DNA of 64,000 nt. Source: Armatimonadota bacterium. GTDB taxonomy: Bacteria > Armatimonadota > Fimbriimonadia > Fimbriimonadales > GBS-DC. Below are positions 35,516 through 45,189 of this stretch, piece after piece (the stretch's first letter is position 1; each line of letters opens with the position of its first letter). The DNA is taken from NCBI GenBank assembly GCA_013359125.1, contig JABWCR010000011.1, forward strand, positions 21,698-85,697. Direction: 5' to 3'. A model generated the notes under the pieces. That model was not told the DNA's origin, searched no databases, and saw only the letters and a program-made list of their open reading frames with translations. The position numbers were made by a program, and so were the translations under genes.

Positions 35516-35554
35516 GGCGGTGATGGTCTTTGCCCTCCTTTCACCATCACCGCC
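35516..35554. terminator. Hairpin between YqgF-like and fucosidase genes
   Basis: GGCGGTGATGGT and ACCATCACCGCC form a 12-bp perfect stem with a 15-nt loop; a T tract (ACTTTTT) follows only on the plus strand, although both neighbouring genes are on the minus strand. It probably ends the minus-strand operon without a U tract, or terminates readthrough from the other side. Confidence 0.5.
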
Positions 35555-35559
35555 ACTTT

Positions 35560-35973
35560 TTATCCGAGGCGGCTCGCTTCGTCGTCGGTTATCTTTTTCA
35601 ATCTCAGCAGCATCGCCCATGCGGCGTAGGCATCGATCGGTTCCGGCGGGGTCAAGAGGCCGCGAGGGATCCATCTTCGCCACCCTTTGGGCGGATTGCG
35701 CTCAAAATAGAGCTTTCGCGCCTCCAGCGTGGTGCCATGCTCGTCGGCCATTTTCCACTCGATCGACGTTTCTTGCCGGATCTTCTTGGAGTGAGAGCCT
35801 GAACCAAGGATGAGGCGGTCTGGCGCGAACTGCTTCATCAGGGATCCAAGCGCATCGTTTAGGCTTTCCCGATCCACGACGCCGAGGTAGAGAGGAGTCT
35901 GCGGATCCTCCCAATCGACGATCGCGATGCCGCACTTTTGACTGCCGGGATCGACGGCCAAGGCTCGGCTCAT
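35560..35973 (-). CDS. Second YqgF/RuvX-like RNase H-fold protein
   Basis: 137 residues from ATG 35973, coupled by ATGA to the previous stop. It opens with ALAVDPGSQKCGIAIVD, the Asp-containing first strand of RuvC/YqgF resolvase folds, then GVVDRESLNDALG, FAPDRLILGSG and a final YAAWAMLLRL region matching the last acidic helix. The true ruvX is at 46167, so this is a paralogue of unknown function in a secretion-type operon. Confidence 0.7.
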   Translation of the reverse strand: MSRALAVDPGSQKCGIAIVDWEDPQTPLYLGVVDRESLNDALGSLMKQFAPDRLILGSGSHSKKIRQETSIEWKMADEHGTTLEARKLYFERNPPKGWRRWIPRGLLTPPEPIDAYAAWAMLLRLKKITDDEASRLG

Positions 35974-38900
35974 CGAATCTCTAAAGCTCCGGAGGTTCCG
36001 GGCGAGGCAAGCCGAATCATGAGCCACTTGTTCTCTGCGTCGAAGGCGAATCCGGATCGGAGCGGCGCTAAATCGAAGATGAGGCGATCCAAGTCGTTGG
36101 CTTTAGGAATCTCTTGACCGTTGTACTGGACGGCGGCAGGCTCCGAGCCGCTGGCAACCAGAACGAAGGCTGCGGGCAAAGAATGGGCGTAGCCCAATTC
36201 GATGATGAGGGCGCCATCGATCTCTTGGGCGCGGCGCAATCCTGGCGCTGTGATCGTTCTGTCCGCAGTTGCTACCGATCTTGGCTCGATTTCTATACCG
36301 GCCAGCAATGCGACGTTGGGCGCCAGCAGGCGCGGGTTGAGGTCCCAGTGATACTCTTCTTCGCCTTTGACGATGCTGTATGCATCGGGATAGAAGCCTT
36401 GGTTCTCGGGATGCTTTTGGGTCGTGTACGCCTGCTGTTGAACGCCGGACAGGGCGATAGCCTCTGCAAGTGTGCGCCAATCAAGGCTGTTGTCGAGTTC
36501 GGCCAATCGGAACAGAGCGCGAGCATAGGCCAAGCCGCACCATTGCACGGCCACTCCGAACCAGGCTTGGCCCGTTAGCCATGTGGCGCCAAAAGCCGGA
36601 ATGGTCGCGCCGCGCATGATAGGCCGGTCGTTCATCGACCAGCAATAGACGAAAGGCAGACCGCTGAGCGCCCATCGCCGGGCAGAGGACAAGTGAATTG
36701 GATTGCCCGTTACGGCATAGGCGTTTAGACAGGCGGTCAGTGCCCGCTCGGCCGCCAAAATGTCGGGCACGGAAAGCGTCAGCTCCCAGGTTTGCGCGCC
36801 GTCGGGCCTTGATAGACCGTCGAGGAAGTCGAGCGCTTTGTTCGCGCTTTCTAAGACCGAGCGATCGCCCAACATCAGGCGCGATTGCCACAGAAGTCCT
36901 GCGTTTTGACCACAAAGCCCGCTGCCGGTTCTTTGCCCGCCAGAGAGCGCCTTGTGCCGCTCGCTTTCCGGCTTCCAGTCCCAACTTCCGTCCGGTTTTT
37001 GGCTCTTTTCCGTTTCCTTTGCTTGAGATTGGAGATTCTTGAGCGTTCTGTGCAACCCGCCCAAATAGAAGGCGGCTTGCCATCCAGGCGGATTGGGCAC
37101 GGCAGACCGAACTTGATCGATAGCCCGTTGGCGGCGCATATCGGTCTCGGACAGAGCGTGCGCCAAAACCCAAAGCGGCGCCGCGACGGTCGGATCGTAA
37201 TAGGTTGGGCCGGTGTTGGTGTGCTTCCAACCGCGCTGGTCGGCCACCCATGCAGCCAACAGGCCGTCAATGCTGAGTTCGACCGCCCTCATTCCGGTTC
37301 TTTCGGCCGCAGGAGGACGCGCAACGCCATAGAGCTTGGAGTACGCCTCAAACGCCTCGGTGATCGACCGCGCTTGAGAGTTGACATGGACGGTCGCCTT
37401 TAGAGTCATCGCCTCGCCAAAAGCGAGCCGGAAAGGCTGTTTGGCCGTAAGAGCGTTTTCGTCGATCCATCCGGGCGGACTGGGCGCAAACAGCGCGAGG
37501 CGGTGATGCGCGCCCGTCCACGGCCCGATTTCGTCTGGCGCGGGCGAATAGAACAGGGCGCTGGGAGTGCGGCTGCTCCCCGCGTACGTTTGCCACGGCT
37601 CCCAATGCATCATAAAGAGGCTCGGACCGCTGCGCACGGCCATCAGCGGCATCGTTATCTTGTACGGGTGCGGCGCCAACCGAAGGTCGTTCGGAGGAGA
37701 GACGTTCTTGGAAGATGAGGAGCCTTCGTCTGCAGTAAGCCACTCTAAGCCGGGGAAGACGGCCTCGCTCTTTTGAGCTCCGAACGAGCCGTCGCCTGCT
37801 CTCCAATCGGGAAAGCGAAACGAGTAGATGTCTGCCGTCTGGGACGCGGTCATTCGAGCCGAACACTCGACCTGGCCGTTGACAAGTTTGTATTCGAGCG
37901 TGGCGCGACCAATGGGGCCGAGCGTACCGGAGACGGTCAGACTGGGCATGACGGGGTCGGCCTGAACATTGGTGATGCGGAACGGATGGAACTTGGGGAC
38001 GCCGCCCTGGCCTGTCAGGCTGGCGGTCGCCAAAGGCGAAGAGGCCGCCACCAGCGACCAACGCCCTGCAAGCCGAACATAGAGCCGTGCCGCTCCGCCT
38101 TGAGCGGACGGGCTGACGATCAGACGGTAGCGGTCGTTCTGCGCAATGCCATGCCGATTGTTGACAACGCCGACCTTGCCTGTTTCGGCTAGGTTCTGAG
38201 GCAAAGAGGCGATCGAAAGGGTAAGAGAAACCGCGTCTGCGCCAGCGTCCGAGCGCAATCGAAAGAGAAGATTCGGGTCGGTCGAGGGGACGACTCGGAA
38301 CAGATAGTGAGCCGTCGCGCCGGGCGAGATGGGGCGGTTCTCTGGTTCCTTATGAGGCGTTACGCGCATGTTCGCGCCTGGAAAGGCATGGAGTTCAAGT
38401 CGGCTGCTAGAGTATGTGCCAAGTCCCGTGTTAGTAACGGCGACCACAATATCGGCGCCCTCCCCCGGTTGCACAACGGCGCGTTGGGACTGGGCATAGG
38501 CGATCTTTAGCCTTGGCTGGAAGCCGTAATGAACGGCGCGCTCTTTGTTGGGGCCTTCCAATCGGATGCTAGATGCGCCCGGAAAGGCATATCGAACCGC
38601 GCGCGCTCCGCGGCCTATGGTGAACGTTTGCGGCTCGCCTTGCTCGGGCCGGATGGAATAGAAACCCGGTTCGGGCAGAATCAGTACGCCCTCAGGTGGA
38701 AGCCGGTTGGGGTCGAGCGTCTTGGCTAAGCGGTCTGTCAGTCGAACGATCTGCGGCTCGGCGATATAGAACCAATCGTAGTTGCTGTTTGCCTTTGCGT
38801 GCGCCGAGAGCACGATGGTGAGCGGCTTGCCTTGAAACTCATCAAGATCGATCGAGATCGGTCGCCAGCCGCTTTCGGACAGGTCGGCGCTCAGATCCTC

Positions 38901-39254
38901 TTGACCATTGAGAAATATGGAGAAGCGAACGCCGTCAAATCCTTTAGGGTCGGTCTGCTGGATGGCGGCATCGTCCATGCCTGCCCACAGGAATAAAACG
39001 ACTTTCTCGCCCGGTTTTGCCGCCGGAAGGGTCGTTTTCCATTCGGCGGTCGCAGGTCGATTGGTCGGATGGAGCATCGCGGCCTGCTTCTCGACGCCTG
39101 CCGATACGGTCCGACCCCATCGAAAGGGCTGCAATGCGTTTTCGACACGGGCGGCGGCGGGATCAAGAGCATGTAAAACGGATGCCGCATCCGGTCTTTG
39201 GGCATTAAGTGCGAGCGAAAGGACAAAGCACAAGACGAGGGGGCACAACCGCAT
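35970..39254 (-). CDS. Large secreted protein with alpha/alpha-toroid-like region
   Basis: 1094 residues from ATG 39254, chosen because MRLCPLVLCFVLSLALNAQ is a good signal peptide. Residues about 50-300 are beta-rich and resemble carbohydrate-binding or NPCBM-like modules; 320-430 is a CARDB/Ig-like region (VVQPGEGADIVVAVTNTG). The second half (about 640-960) is helical, with WLTGQAWFGVAVQWCGLAYARAL, PDGSWDWKPESE and SLSRPDGAQTWEL resembling six-hairpin glycosidase or polysaccharide lyase toroids. No family is certain. It is in the minus-strand block after two permeases, with 7 bp between genes. Confidence 0.65.
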   Translation of the reverse strand: MRLCPLVLCFVLSLALNAQRPDAASVLHALDPAAARVENALQPFRWGRTVSAGVEKQAAMLHPTNRPATAEWKTTLPAAKPGEKVVLFLWAGMDDAAIQQTDPKGFDGVRFSIFLNGQEDLSADLSESGWRPISIDLDEFQGKPLTIVLSAHAKANSNYDWFYIAEPQIVRLTDRLAKTLDPNRLPPEGVLILPEPGFYSIRPEQGEPQTFTIGRGARAVRYAFPGASSIRLEGPNKERAVHYGFQPRLKIAYAQSQRAVVQPGEGADIVVAVTNTGLGTYSSSRLELHAFPGANMRVTPHKEPENRPISPGATAHYLFRVVPSTDPNLLFRLRSDAGADAVSLTLSIASLPQNLAETGKVGVVNNRHGIAQNDRYRLIVSPSAQGGAARLYVRLAGRWSLVAASSPLATASLTGQGGVPKFHPFRITNVQADPVMPSLTVSGTLGPIGRATLEYKLVNGQVECSARMTASQTADIYSFRFPDWRAGDGSFGAQKSEAVFPGLEWLTADEGSSSSKNVSPPNDLRLAPHPYKITMPLMAVRSGPSLFMMHWEPWQTYAGSSRTPSALFYSPAPDEIGPWTGAHHRLALFAPSPPGWIDENALTAKQPFRLAFGEAMTLKATVHVNSQARSITEAFEAYSKLYGVARPPAAERTGMRAVELSIDGLLAAWVADQRGWKHTNTGPTYYDPTVAAPLWVLAHALSETDMRRQRAIDQVRSAVPNPPGWQAAFYLGGLHRTLKNLQSQAKETEKSQKPDGSWDWKPESERHKALSGGQRTGSGLCGQNAGLLWQSRLMLGDRSVLESANKALDFLDGLSRPDGAQTWELTLSVPDILAAERALTACLNAYAVTGNPIHLSSARRWALSGLPFVYCWSMNDRPIMRGATIPAFGATWLTGQAWFGVAVQWCGLAYARALFRLAELDNSLDWRTLAEAIALSGVQQQAYTTQKHPENQGFYPDAYSIVKGEEEYHWDLNPRLLAPNVALLAGIEIEPRSVATADRTITAPGLRRAQEIDGALIIELGYAHSLPAAFVLVASGSEPAAVQYNGQEIPKANDLDRLIFDLAPLRSGFAFDAENKWLMIRLASPGTSGALEIR

Positions 39255-39261
39255 GACTCTA

Positions 39262-40833
39262 TTATTCGGCGTTGACGTTGGGCCTCCTTGATATTTGGAC
39301 GAGCGCGTACAAAAGGATAGCGAGACTAATTCCGGCATAGAGGGCATTGATCGCCAGCGACTGGCCGGTGATCAGAGGCCTGAGCGGATTTAACCAAAAC
39401 GGCGCTTCGACTATAACGCGATACGGCGCGGGGATGATCGCAGTAAGGCGTTCCAAGAAGAGCGCGAAGCCCATGCACGCTACGACGAATCCAGACATGA
39501 ACCAGCCGGCCCGCTCGGCATGCCATCGGGCATTAACGCTATTGATCGCCGGCTCGGCTCTCAAGTTAAGTCCGACGTTGTTCTTAAGATATCCCAAGGT
39601 GAAGGCGAGATGAAAGCAGACATGCACGACGGAAGCGCAGAAGAGCGAAAGAATTCCGTCCCTGTCGGGCGCCCATCTGGTGGCGCGATAAATGGCCTCG
39701 ACAACGATGAACGCCGTTCCTAGGCTGGCCGCCGCGATCCACATCGCGCCTTTGAGCGGCTGCTTGATTCGACCCATGAGAGGCCCTTTGAGCCCGAACG
39801 CATAAGGCATCGCAAGAGGCATGATGATTGCGTCGAGCAGGATCAAGCAGAAGAGATAGGACCACCGCGCAGCGGTCTCGGCCTCGGCGGAGGATCGAAC
39901 AGCGCCAGAAGCATACCAGTAGGCGTTGAAGTATGCGGCTAGCCAGAGCAGGATCAACCCAAATCGCCTGCAAAAGGCGTAAGAACGGTCGTTCCATTCG
40001 CCCAATCGCTGGCCCGCTGCATGGATAGCCCAGATACAAAAACCCATCATCAGCAGGAGAGTCGGCACGATCAGGGGGAAAGAAAGCCCGCCCACAGTTG
40101 CGGCGTAGTTCTTGGACAGAGAAGCCAGCGGCGCTATCCATTGGTGGATGGGCAATGGAACGGCTCGTCCAGCCATCGCCATAGTCAGCGGATAGATAAA
40201 TCCAACGATAACGATCGCGAGAATAACCGAACCGAACACCGGCGTTTGCCTCTTTTCCTTTAGAGTCTTGCCTGAGATATCCGCACCCAAGCCCTCCGTG
40301 TCCGCCTCTGGATAGCACTCGTGGTGAGCAAGGTCTCGAATGACGATCGCCAGCATCATGATCGAGCCCAGCCAGATGATGAGAAGCGATTGGACGTACT
40401 CGATTACGGGAAAGATCGTGGTCTTGCAGATGGCGACGCCCGCTGGAAGGCTGCACAAAAGCGCAATGCCGATCAATGCGGCGCCCGTCAGCCACCGAGC
40501 CAGAAGCACCGCGCGAGCAGGCAGTCCCGTGATGACCAGATGACTAAAGAGTCCTCGCCCAAAATCGGCCTCGAAGAGCGATCGGCCGACCATCGGCACG
40601 ATTGCGAGCATGAGAATGCCTTGAACGACGATCGTACCATGATAGACCCAAGCAAGAACGTCGAGGATTCGATCCGTGCCCTGCGCCCTCGGCCAAGCAT
40701 AGGTCATCGCCAGAACGACGATCGCGGCGACAGCGGACGCTGCGGAAATGACGAGAAGAACGTCCCAGAACGCCTTGCCCCGCAACTGGCGCTTAAAGTC
40801 GTAGACGAACAGTTCTAGCGCGGCGCCCATCAT
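39262..40833 (-). CDS. ABC-2-type permease-like membrane protein
   Basis: 523 residues from ATG 40833, coupled to the preceding gene by an ATGA overlap; a longer in-frame extension is the other frame of that gene. About twelve TM helices. FEADFGRGLFSHLVITGLPARAVLLARWLTGAAL is the coupling-helix-like segment of ABC-2 permeases (family consensus: E/R-rich, then LLxTPLs.reillgK). With the next gene it would make a permease pair. No ATPase gene lies nearby. Confidence 0.7.
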   Translation of the reverse strand: MMGAALELFVYDFKRQLRGKAFWDVLLVISAASAVAAIVVLAMTYAWPRAQGTDRILDVLAWVYHGTIVVQGILMLAIVPMVGRSLFEADFGRGLFSHLVITGLPARAVLLARWLTGAALIGIALLCSLPAGVAICKTTIFPVIEYVQSLLIIWLGSIMMLAIVIRDLAHHECYPEADTEGLGADISGKTLKEKRQTPVFGSVILAIVIVGFIYPLTMAMAGRAVPLPIHQWIAPLASLSKNYAATVGGLSFPLIVPTLLLMMGFCIWAIHAAGQRLGEWNDRSYAFCRRFGLILLWLAAYFNAYWYASGAVRSSAEAETAARWSYLFCLILLDAIIMPLAMPYAFGLKGPLMGRIKQPLKGAMWIAAASLGTAFIVVEAIYRATRWAPDRDGILSLFCASVVHVCFHLAFTLGYLKNNVGLNLRAEPAINSVNARWHAERAGWFMSGFVVACMGFALFLERLTAIIPAPYRVIVEAPFWLNPLRPLITGQSLAINALYAGISLAILLYALVQISRRPNVNAE

Positions 40834-41747
40834 CGGGCCGCCTCCGAGACCGGGACTCGTTCGCTCTTGCGGAGAGAGGATTTGACTGCGGACGCGCAAT
40901 GCTTGAACAAGAGATAATTGAGAAACAGATAGACAGGAACCATGACGAAACCGATCTTGGGGCTGATGACCGCTGTAAAAGCGACCAGCACCGGCGGACA
41001 GAGCCAGCCGATCCAATCGACGAACCAAACGATGGAGAACGGATTGTCGATTTCAAGCCAATGGAACTTGATCCAATACCAAAGGAACGCGACCGTCGCG
41101 TAGGCAACCAGACCGCCAAAAACGGCAAGGGTTTGAGCCTCGCTTACCGTCCGGCCGTTGATGCTGAAACGCTCCATGATGAGAGTCGCTTGGATGTACC
41201 CCAACCCAGCGATAAGGCTGACTAGAACCGTGGCCGAAAGGCCTCGAAGAAACGGAAGGTGGATCAGGCTCAGCACGATGCCAAAGGCAAAAATGAGAAT
41301 CGCCAGGTGGAGCGCGGTGATCAGCGCGGGCACAAGCTTGCCCACAACGATCTGTTCGGGCTCCAGCCGAGTGAGGGACACTGCGCCGATCGTGCGCGCG
41401 ATGCGCTCTCTCGCAAAGCTGCCGCGCCTCTGCCCTTCGTGCCCCAACCGGAAGATTACAAAGATGGCGGCCCATACGATGATCTGAATGCCTCCCACGG
41501 GCGAGGCAATAACGGGCGACCTCGCGCTGCCCCCTCCATATACCAGCCACAGCGCGCTCGCGACATAGATCAGCCAAACCGCTGCCCAGAAAGGATAGAT
41601 CCACTTCATCTTCCAAGGCATGATCGCATTGACCGACTGGAGAGCCGGTTTATCGAGCGCCACCGAAGGAAAGTGGTACCAGGATTGCGGATTGTCCTCG
41701 AAGTACTTCTGTTTAAGCCGAACCGCCTTCTCCAACAACGCCCTCAC
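40830..41747 (-). CDS. ABC-2-type permease-like membrane protein
   Basis: 305 residues from GTG 41747 (GTGA overlap). About six TM helices; FARERIARTIGAVSLTRLEPEQIVVGKLVPALI is a close match to the RxxxTxxxLxxTPLxxxxIxxGK motif of ABC-2 exporters. It is followed at once by a second permease-like gene and preceded by a GATase-like membrane protein, as in gliding- or Ytr-type ABC systems, but the ATPase is absent. Confidence 0.75.
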   Translation of the reverse strand: MRALLEKAVRLKQKYFEDNPQSWYHFPSVALDKPALQSVNAIMPWKMKWIYPFWAAVWLIYVASALWLVYGGGSARSPVIASPVGGIQIIVWAAIFVIFRLGHEGQRRGSFARERIARTIGAVSLTRLEPEQIVVGKLVPALITALHLAILIFAFGIVLSLIHLPFLRGLSATVLVSLIAGLGYIQATLIMERFSINGRTVSEAQTLAVFGGLVAYATVAFLWYWIKFHWLEIDNPFSIVWFVDWIGWLCPPVLVAFTAVISPKIGFVMVPVYLFLNYLLFKHCASAVKSSLRKSERVPVSEAAR

Positions 41748-43393
41748 GGTAAAGTCGCCTCCAGCATCGCTGTATGGACATTGGAAGGCAAGCCCTCAAT
41801 GCCTGCAACTCTTGCCGTTACAGATATTGAGCGGGCGTGAGTTGGAAAGGTCGGCCTGGCCGCACCTTCTTGGCCGAACAGCTTTGACTGCCCCGGCTCC
41901 AGTCGATCGGCCAGGTGGACGTTTACATTGTTCGCATTGAGCGAGACCCCGGTCAGCGTTGCACGGGTGTCGTTATCGATCCGGACTACTTGAGAGAGGC
42001 CTTTGTTGTCGGAAACGCGCTCCACTCGTATTGCGCCTCCTAGGTCGATGGCCTGCTCGACTCGAAACGAGACCTCGGCCACGGTCGCGTTGTAGCCTTC
42101 CACCACAGTTTCGCTGCCCTCGTTGACGCTGACTCTTTGCGTGCGGGAAGCGAAGAAAGCGCCGGAGTAATCGACCACTGCGTCGGCAGGGAACGTCTTT
42201 CGCCATTCGCCGCGGGGGGCTAACCATCTGATTTCCCCGCTAGATAGATAGATAGGCGAATCGGCGGATCCAATAAGGCGAAGCTCTGGCGCTCCGGCGG
42301 TTTTGACCCCGGTTTCCGGCAACGATTGCGAGATGATTATTGCCGCAATCGCGCACAAAGGGGCGATCAGGACGGGACCGGTCGTCAAGCGGCCCATCTT
42401 TCGCAGCGCTAAGCGCAAGATAAGCAGAGAGAAGAAGAACAGAGCGAGACAGACCGAAGCCAGGATCATGCGGTCTTTGTCCACCTCAAGAAGAACGGTC
42501 GCGGTCTCGGGCCTTCTGCCCTGTTCAATACGAGACGAGGCGATCTGAAGAATGTCGGAAAACCGCCTTTGACTGGCCGCGCTCGTTGCATAAAAATAGA
42601 CTTCGCCTTGACCGTAAGGCTTCAGTATGGGCGGATGGGGCGCCGACAAACTTAATACCCGGTTCGGTTCATAGATCGCCTGCGGCTCGCCGTCAACCAC
42701 CGATTGACCGATGATTTTGGGAGCCAGGTCGCCGAGCAGGCTGCCTTTGAGGCCCGGGAAAGGCCCGATGCCGGAAACCGCCAATCTCCCGCCCGACGCG
42801 ATCCAAGCAAGGATAACGACCTGCTGCTCTCGGCTGAGCCTTTCGGCGCCCTCCACCAAGATCAAGACGCTTACAGGTCGAAGCCAGCGAATGTCCAAAG
42901 GCGCATCCTCGGGAGCCATGTAAACCGGCGCAGGAATTCGAGACGCGACCCAGCGGCTTCCTTGCCCGAGCGCCCTCTCGGCCATCAAACGGACCGCTTC
43001 GAAGCCGCCCTTTAGGTCGCCTAGCACGACGAAAGGCGAGTCGAAGGTCGGTGATAGATTGAGTCTGATTTCGCGCCTCGCGCCATTCTCGGGCTGCCAA
43101 TAGAGCGCGGGCAACAGGCTCACTCGGCCTCTGCGTCTAGTTGTGCGAGGCTCGTCAAAGAACACGTCTATTTCCTTTCGCGCCCCCGTGGGAAGCTCGA
43201 TGGGGATAAATCGCTGTTCGCCTCCCGACCCGATCAATTCCAGCCTTCCCGATTCGGCCGCGCCACGATTGATCAGCTCGACTCGGTGGCTGGCGCCGAA
43301 ACCGCCGGCCTCGCCCAAGTGGGGCTTGGCGACGATTTCTACCTGAGCGGAACAGGCCGCAAAAGAGATCAGAAGCGCGAGCGCGGTTCGCAT
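41744..43393 (-). CDS. Secreted/membrane protein with GATase1-like domain
   Basis: 549 residues with a signal peptide (MRTALALLISFAACSAQ). A CARDB-like beta domain (20-110) leads to a region (about 120-280) with VSVLILVEGAERLSREQQVVILAWIASGGRLAVSG, typical of GATase1-like domains that accompany GldG-type or Ytr-type ABC permeases. Two TM helices at about 308-330 and 345-362 flank a C-terminal Ig-like domain. It overlaps thpR by 1 bp and the next permease gene by 4 bp. Likely the periplasmic part of an export or assembly complex (inference). Confidence 0.68.
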   Translation of the reverse strand: MRTALALLISFAACSAQVEIVAKPHLGEAGGFGASHRVELINRGAAESGRLELIGSGGEQRFIPIELPTGARKEIDVFFDEPRTTRRRGRVSLLPALYWQPENGARREIRLNLSPTFDSPFVVLGDLKGGFEAVRLMAERALGQGSRWVASRIPAPVYMAPEDAPLDIRWLRPVSVLILVEGAERLSREQQVVILAWIASGGRLAVSGIGPFPGLKGSLLGDLAPKIIGQSVVDGEPQAIYEPNRVLSLSAPHPPILKPYGQGEVYFYATSAASQRRFSDILQIASSRIEQGRRPETATVLLEVDKDRMILASVCLALFFFSLLILRLALRKMGRLTTGPVLIAPLCAIAAIIISQSLPETGVKTAGAPELRLIGSADSPIYLSSGEIRWLAPRGEWRKTFPADAVVDYSGAFFASRTQRVSVNEGSETVVEGYNATVAEVSFRVEQAIDLGGAIRVERVSDNKGLSQVVRIDNDTRATLTGVSLNANNVNVHLADRLEPGQSKLFGQEGAARPTFPTHARSISVTARVAGIEGLPSNVHTAMLEATLP

Positions 43394-43926
43394 CAGATGT
43401 CGACCGCCATGATCTTGCAGGCTGTCAGGTAGCGCGATCCGGAGGGGCCGAGATGGCTATCAACAAGGTCGAACGAGTCGACCGGCATCTTTGCAACCGA
43501 TTCTTGAAAATCACCCCAACCGTCCCATCCTTTCCAACCCCTTTTAACCCTGGCCAAAGTTACATGGCCGTGAAAGGGATGCTCGTCCGCCGGAATGCCT
43601 ATCTCCGCTAACGCTTGATCGACCTGCTTGGCCAATGCGCTCAGCGGACCGCTCTCCGCGCCCAGCCAAATCACTCTCGGGTTTCGCTGATTGGGAAAAG
43701 CGCCCAACCCTCCGACCTTTATCTCAAAGGGCTGAAAAACGACCTTTGTCAGCGCCGTTGCAACGCGGCCAGGGTCGTCGCGCTCGCCGATGAACTTGAG
43801 CGTGATATGCAGGTTCTCCGGCTTGACCCAGGCCAGTTCTGGCATCTCCTGCTTGAGCCGATCCTGAAGACTGGCGATCTTCTCTCTAGCCTGATCGCCG
43901 AGACCGACCGCTACAAAGAGCCGCAT
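43393..43926 (-). CDS. thpR: RNA 2',3'-cyclic phosphodiesterase ThpR (2H family)
   Basis: 177 residues. Two HxTL motifs define the 2H phosphoesterase fold: H40-I-T-L in NLHITLKFIGE and HVTL in HPFHGHVTLARVKRG. The family opens 2',3'-cyclic phosphates on RNA. It overlaps cinA by 16 bp at its start and the GATase-like gene by 1 bp at its end, so a continuous transcript from cinA to the export block is likely. Confidence 0.93.
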   Translation of the reverse strand: MRLFVAVGLGDQAREKIASLQDRLKQEMPELAWVKPENLHITLKFIGERDDPGRVATALTKVVFQPFEIKVGGLGAFPNQRNPRVIWLGAESGPLSALAKQVDQALAEIGIPADEHPFHGHVTLARVKRGWKGWDGWGDFQESVAKMPVDSFDLVDSHLGPSGSRYLTACKIMAVDI

Positions 43927-45164
43927 GATCCCAATAGAACGGCCTTCCTCAGTAGCGTAAGCGCCGCTTGCACGGCCCTTTCCCGCACAACCGCTCGATC
44001 GCCGATAAACTGGTATCGCGCTGTGTGGGACGCATTGGCGTCGGCCAAGCCGATGAAGACCAGGCCGACGGGCTTGTCTTCGCTGCCGCCGCCAGGACCG
44101 GCGATGCCAGTAATTCCGATCGCCCAGTTCGCGCCGGTCTGTCTCAGAGCGCCTTCCGCCATTGCACGGGCAACCGGTTCGCTGACCGCGCCGTAGGATT
44201 CCAGAATCTCAGCAGGCACGCCCAAATACCTCTGCTTCATCTCGTTGCTATAGGTTACAAAACCGCCCAAGAAAACCTCGGAACTGCCTGCAATCTCCGT
44301 GAGTTTGGCGCCCAACAATCCGCCTGTGCACGATTCTGCCGTCGCCACGGTTTGGCGCTTCGATTTGAGCAGATCAACTAACGCCATAGCTAGAGTTTGA
44401 TCGTCAATGCCGTAGACAAACTCGCCGACCCGCTCCCGGACTCTTTGCTCCATCTCGGCGATTAGGGCTTCGGCCTGCGCCTTGTCCTTCCCGCGGGCCG
44501 TAATGCGAAAGTGGGTCTCTGCGACATGCGCCAGGGGAGCGACCGTTGGATTCTCGCTTCGCGTCAGTTCGCCCAACATCTCCTCGGCTTTCGATTCGCC
44601 TATGCCCGTCAAACGCAACACGCGAGAAACGATCGCTTCGCCGACAAAGCGCTGGGCCAAGTCTGGCAGCACGATTTTCTCAAGCATCGGCACAAATTCG
44701 TGTCGCGGGCCAGGCAGCGCATAGATCAGCTGGCCGTTCCATTCCAGTCTAATCCCTGGCGCGGTACCGTGAGGATTGGGCAAAGATGCGCTTCCTTCTG
44801 GCCGCATCGCTTGGCGAAACTGGCGATCGTTGGTCGTCAACCCGCGAGACCGAAAGAGCTGTCGAAGATGCTCGGCAAGGTTTTCATCGTGAATCAATGG
44901 ACAACCGGTCGCTTCGGCGATCGCGTCTCGGGTTAAGTCATCTTCTGTCGGCCCCAAACCCCCAATCGTAAAGACGACGTCCGCTTCTTGCAAGGCTCGC
45001 TGGATGGCTTCGGTCGCTCGTTCCAAATTATCGCCGACGGTGTACCGACGATAGACTCCAATGCCGATCTCGGCCAGTCTTTGGCCGAGCAGCGGCGCGT
45101 TGGTGTCCACAATCTGCCCCAAGAGCAGTTCCGTTCCGATGGAGACGACTTCGGCGCGCGCCAT
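43911..45164 (-). CDS. cinA: CinA competence/damage-inducible protein (pyrophosphatase/nicotinamide-mononucleotide deamidase)
   Basis: 417 residues from ATG 45164 (MARAEVVSIGTELLLGQIVDTN), which fits the family N-terminus better than ATG 45170. The N-terminal MoCF-type domain has TIGGLGPTEDDLTRDAIA and the C-terminal amidase domain VATAESCTGGLLGAKLTEIAGSS and GITGIAGPGGGSEDKPVG. The latter deamidates NMN in NAD recycling; the former hydrolyses ADP-ribose-type substrates. Upstream GGTACAAA ends 6 nt before 45164, so the start may be leaderless. It is divergent from the ferredoxin gene. Confidence 0.94.
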   Translation of the reverse strand: MARAEVVSIGTELLLGQIVDTNAPLLGQRLAEIGIGVYRRYTVGDNLERATEAIQRALQEADVVFTIGGLGPTEDDLTRDAIAEATGCPLIHDENLAEHLRQLFRSRGLTTNDRQFRQAMRPEGSASLPNPHGTAPGIRLEWNGQLIYALPGPRHEFVPMLEKIVLPDLAQRFVGEAIVSRVLRLTGIGESKAEEMLGELTRSENPTVAPLAHVAETHFRITARGKDKAQAEALIAEMEQRVRERVGEFVYGIDDQTLAMALVDLLKSKRQTVATAESCTGGLLGAKLTEIAGSSEVFLGGFVTYSNEMKQRYLGVPAEILESYGAVSEPVARAMAEGALRQTGANWAIGITGIAGPGGGSEDKPVGLVFIGLADANASHTARYQFIGDRAVVRERAVQAALTLLRKAVLLGSCGSL

Positions 45165-45189
45165 GCCCATTTTGTACCCGATATGGCCG

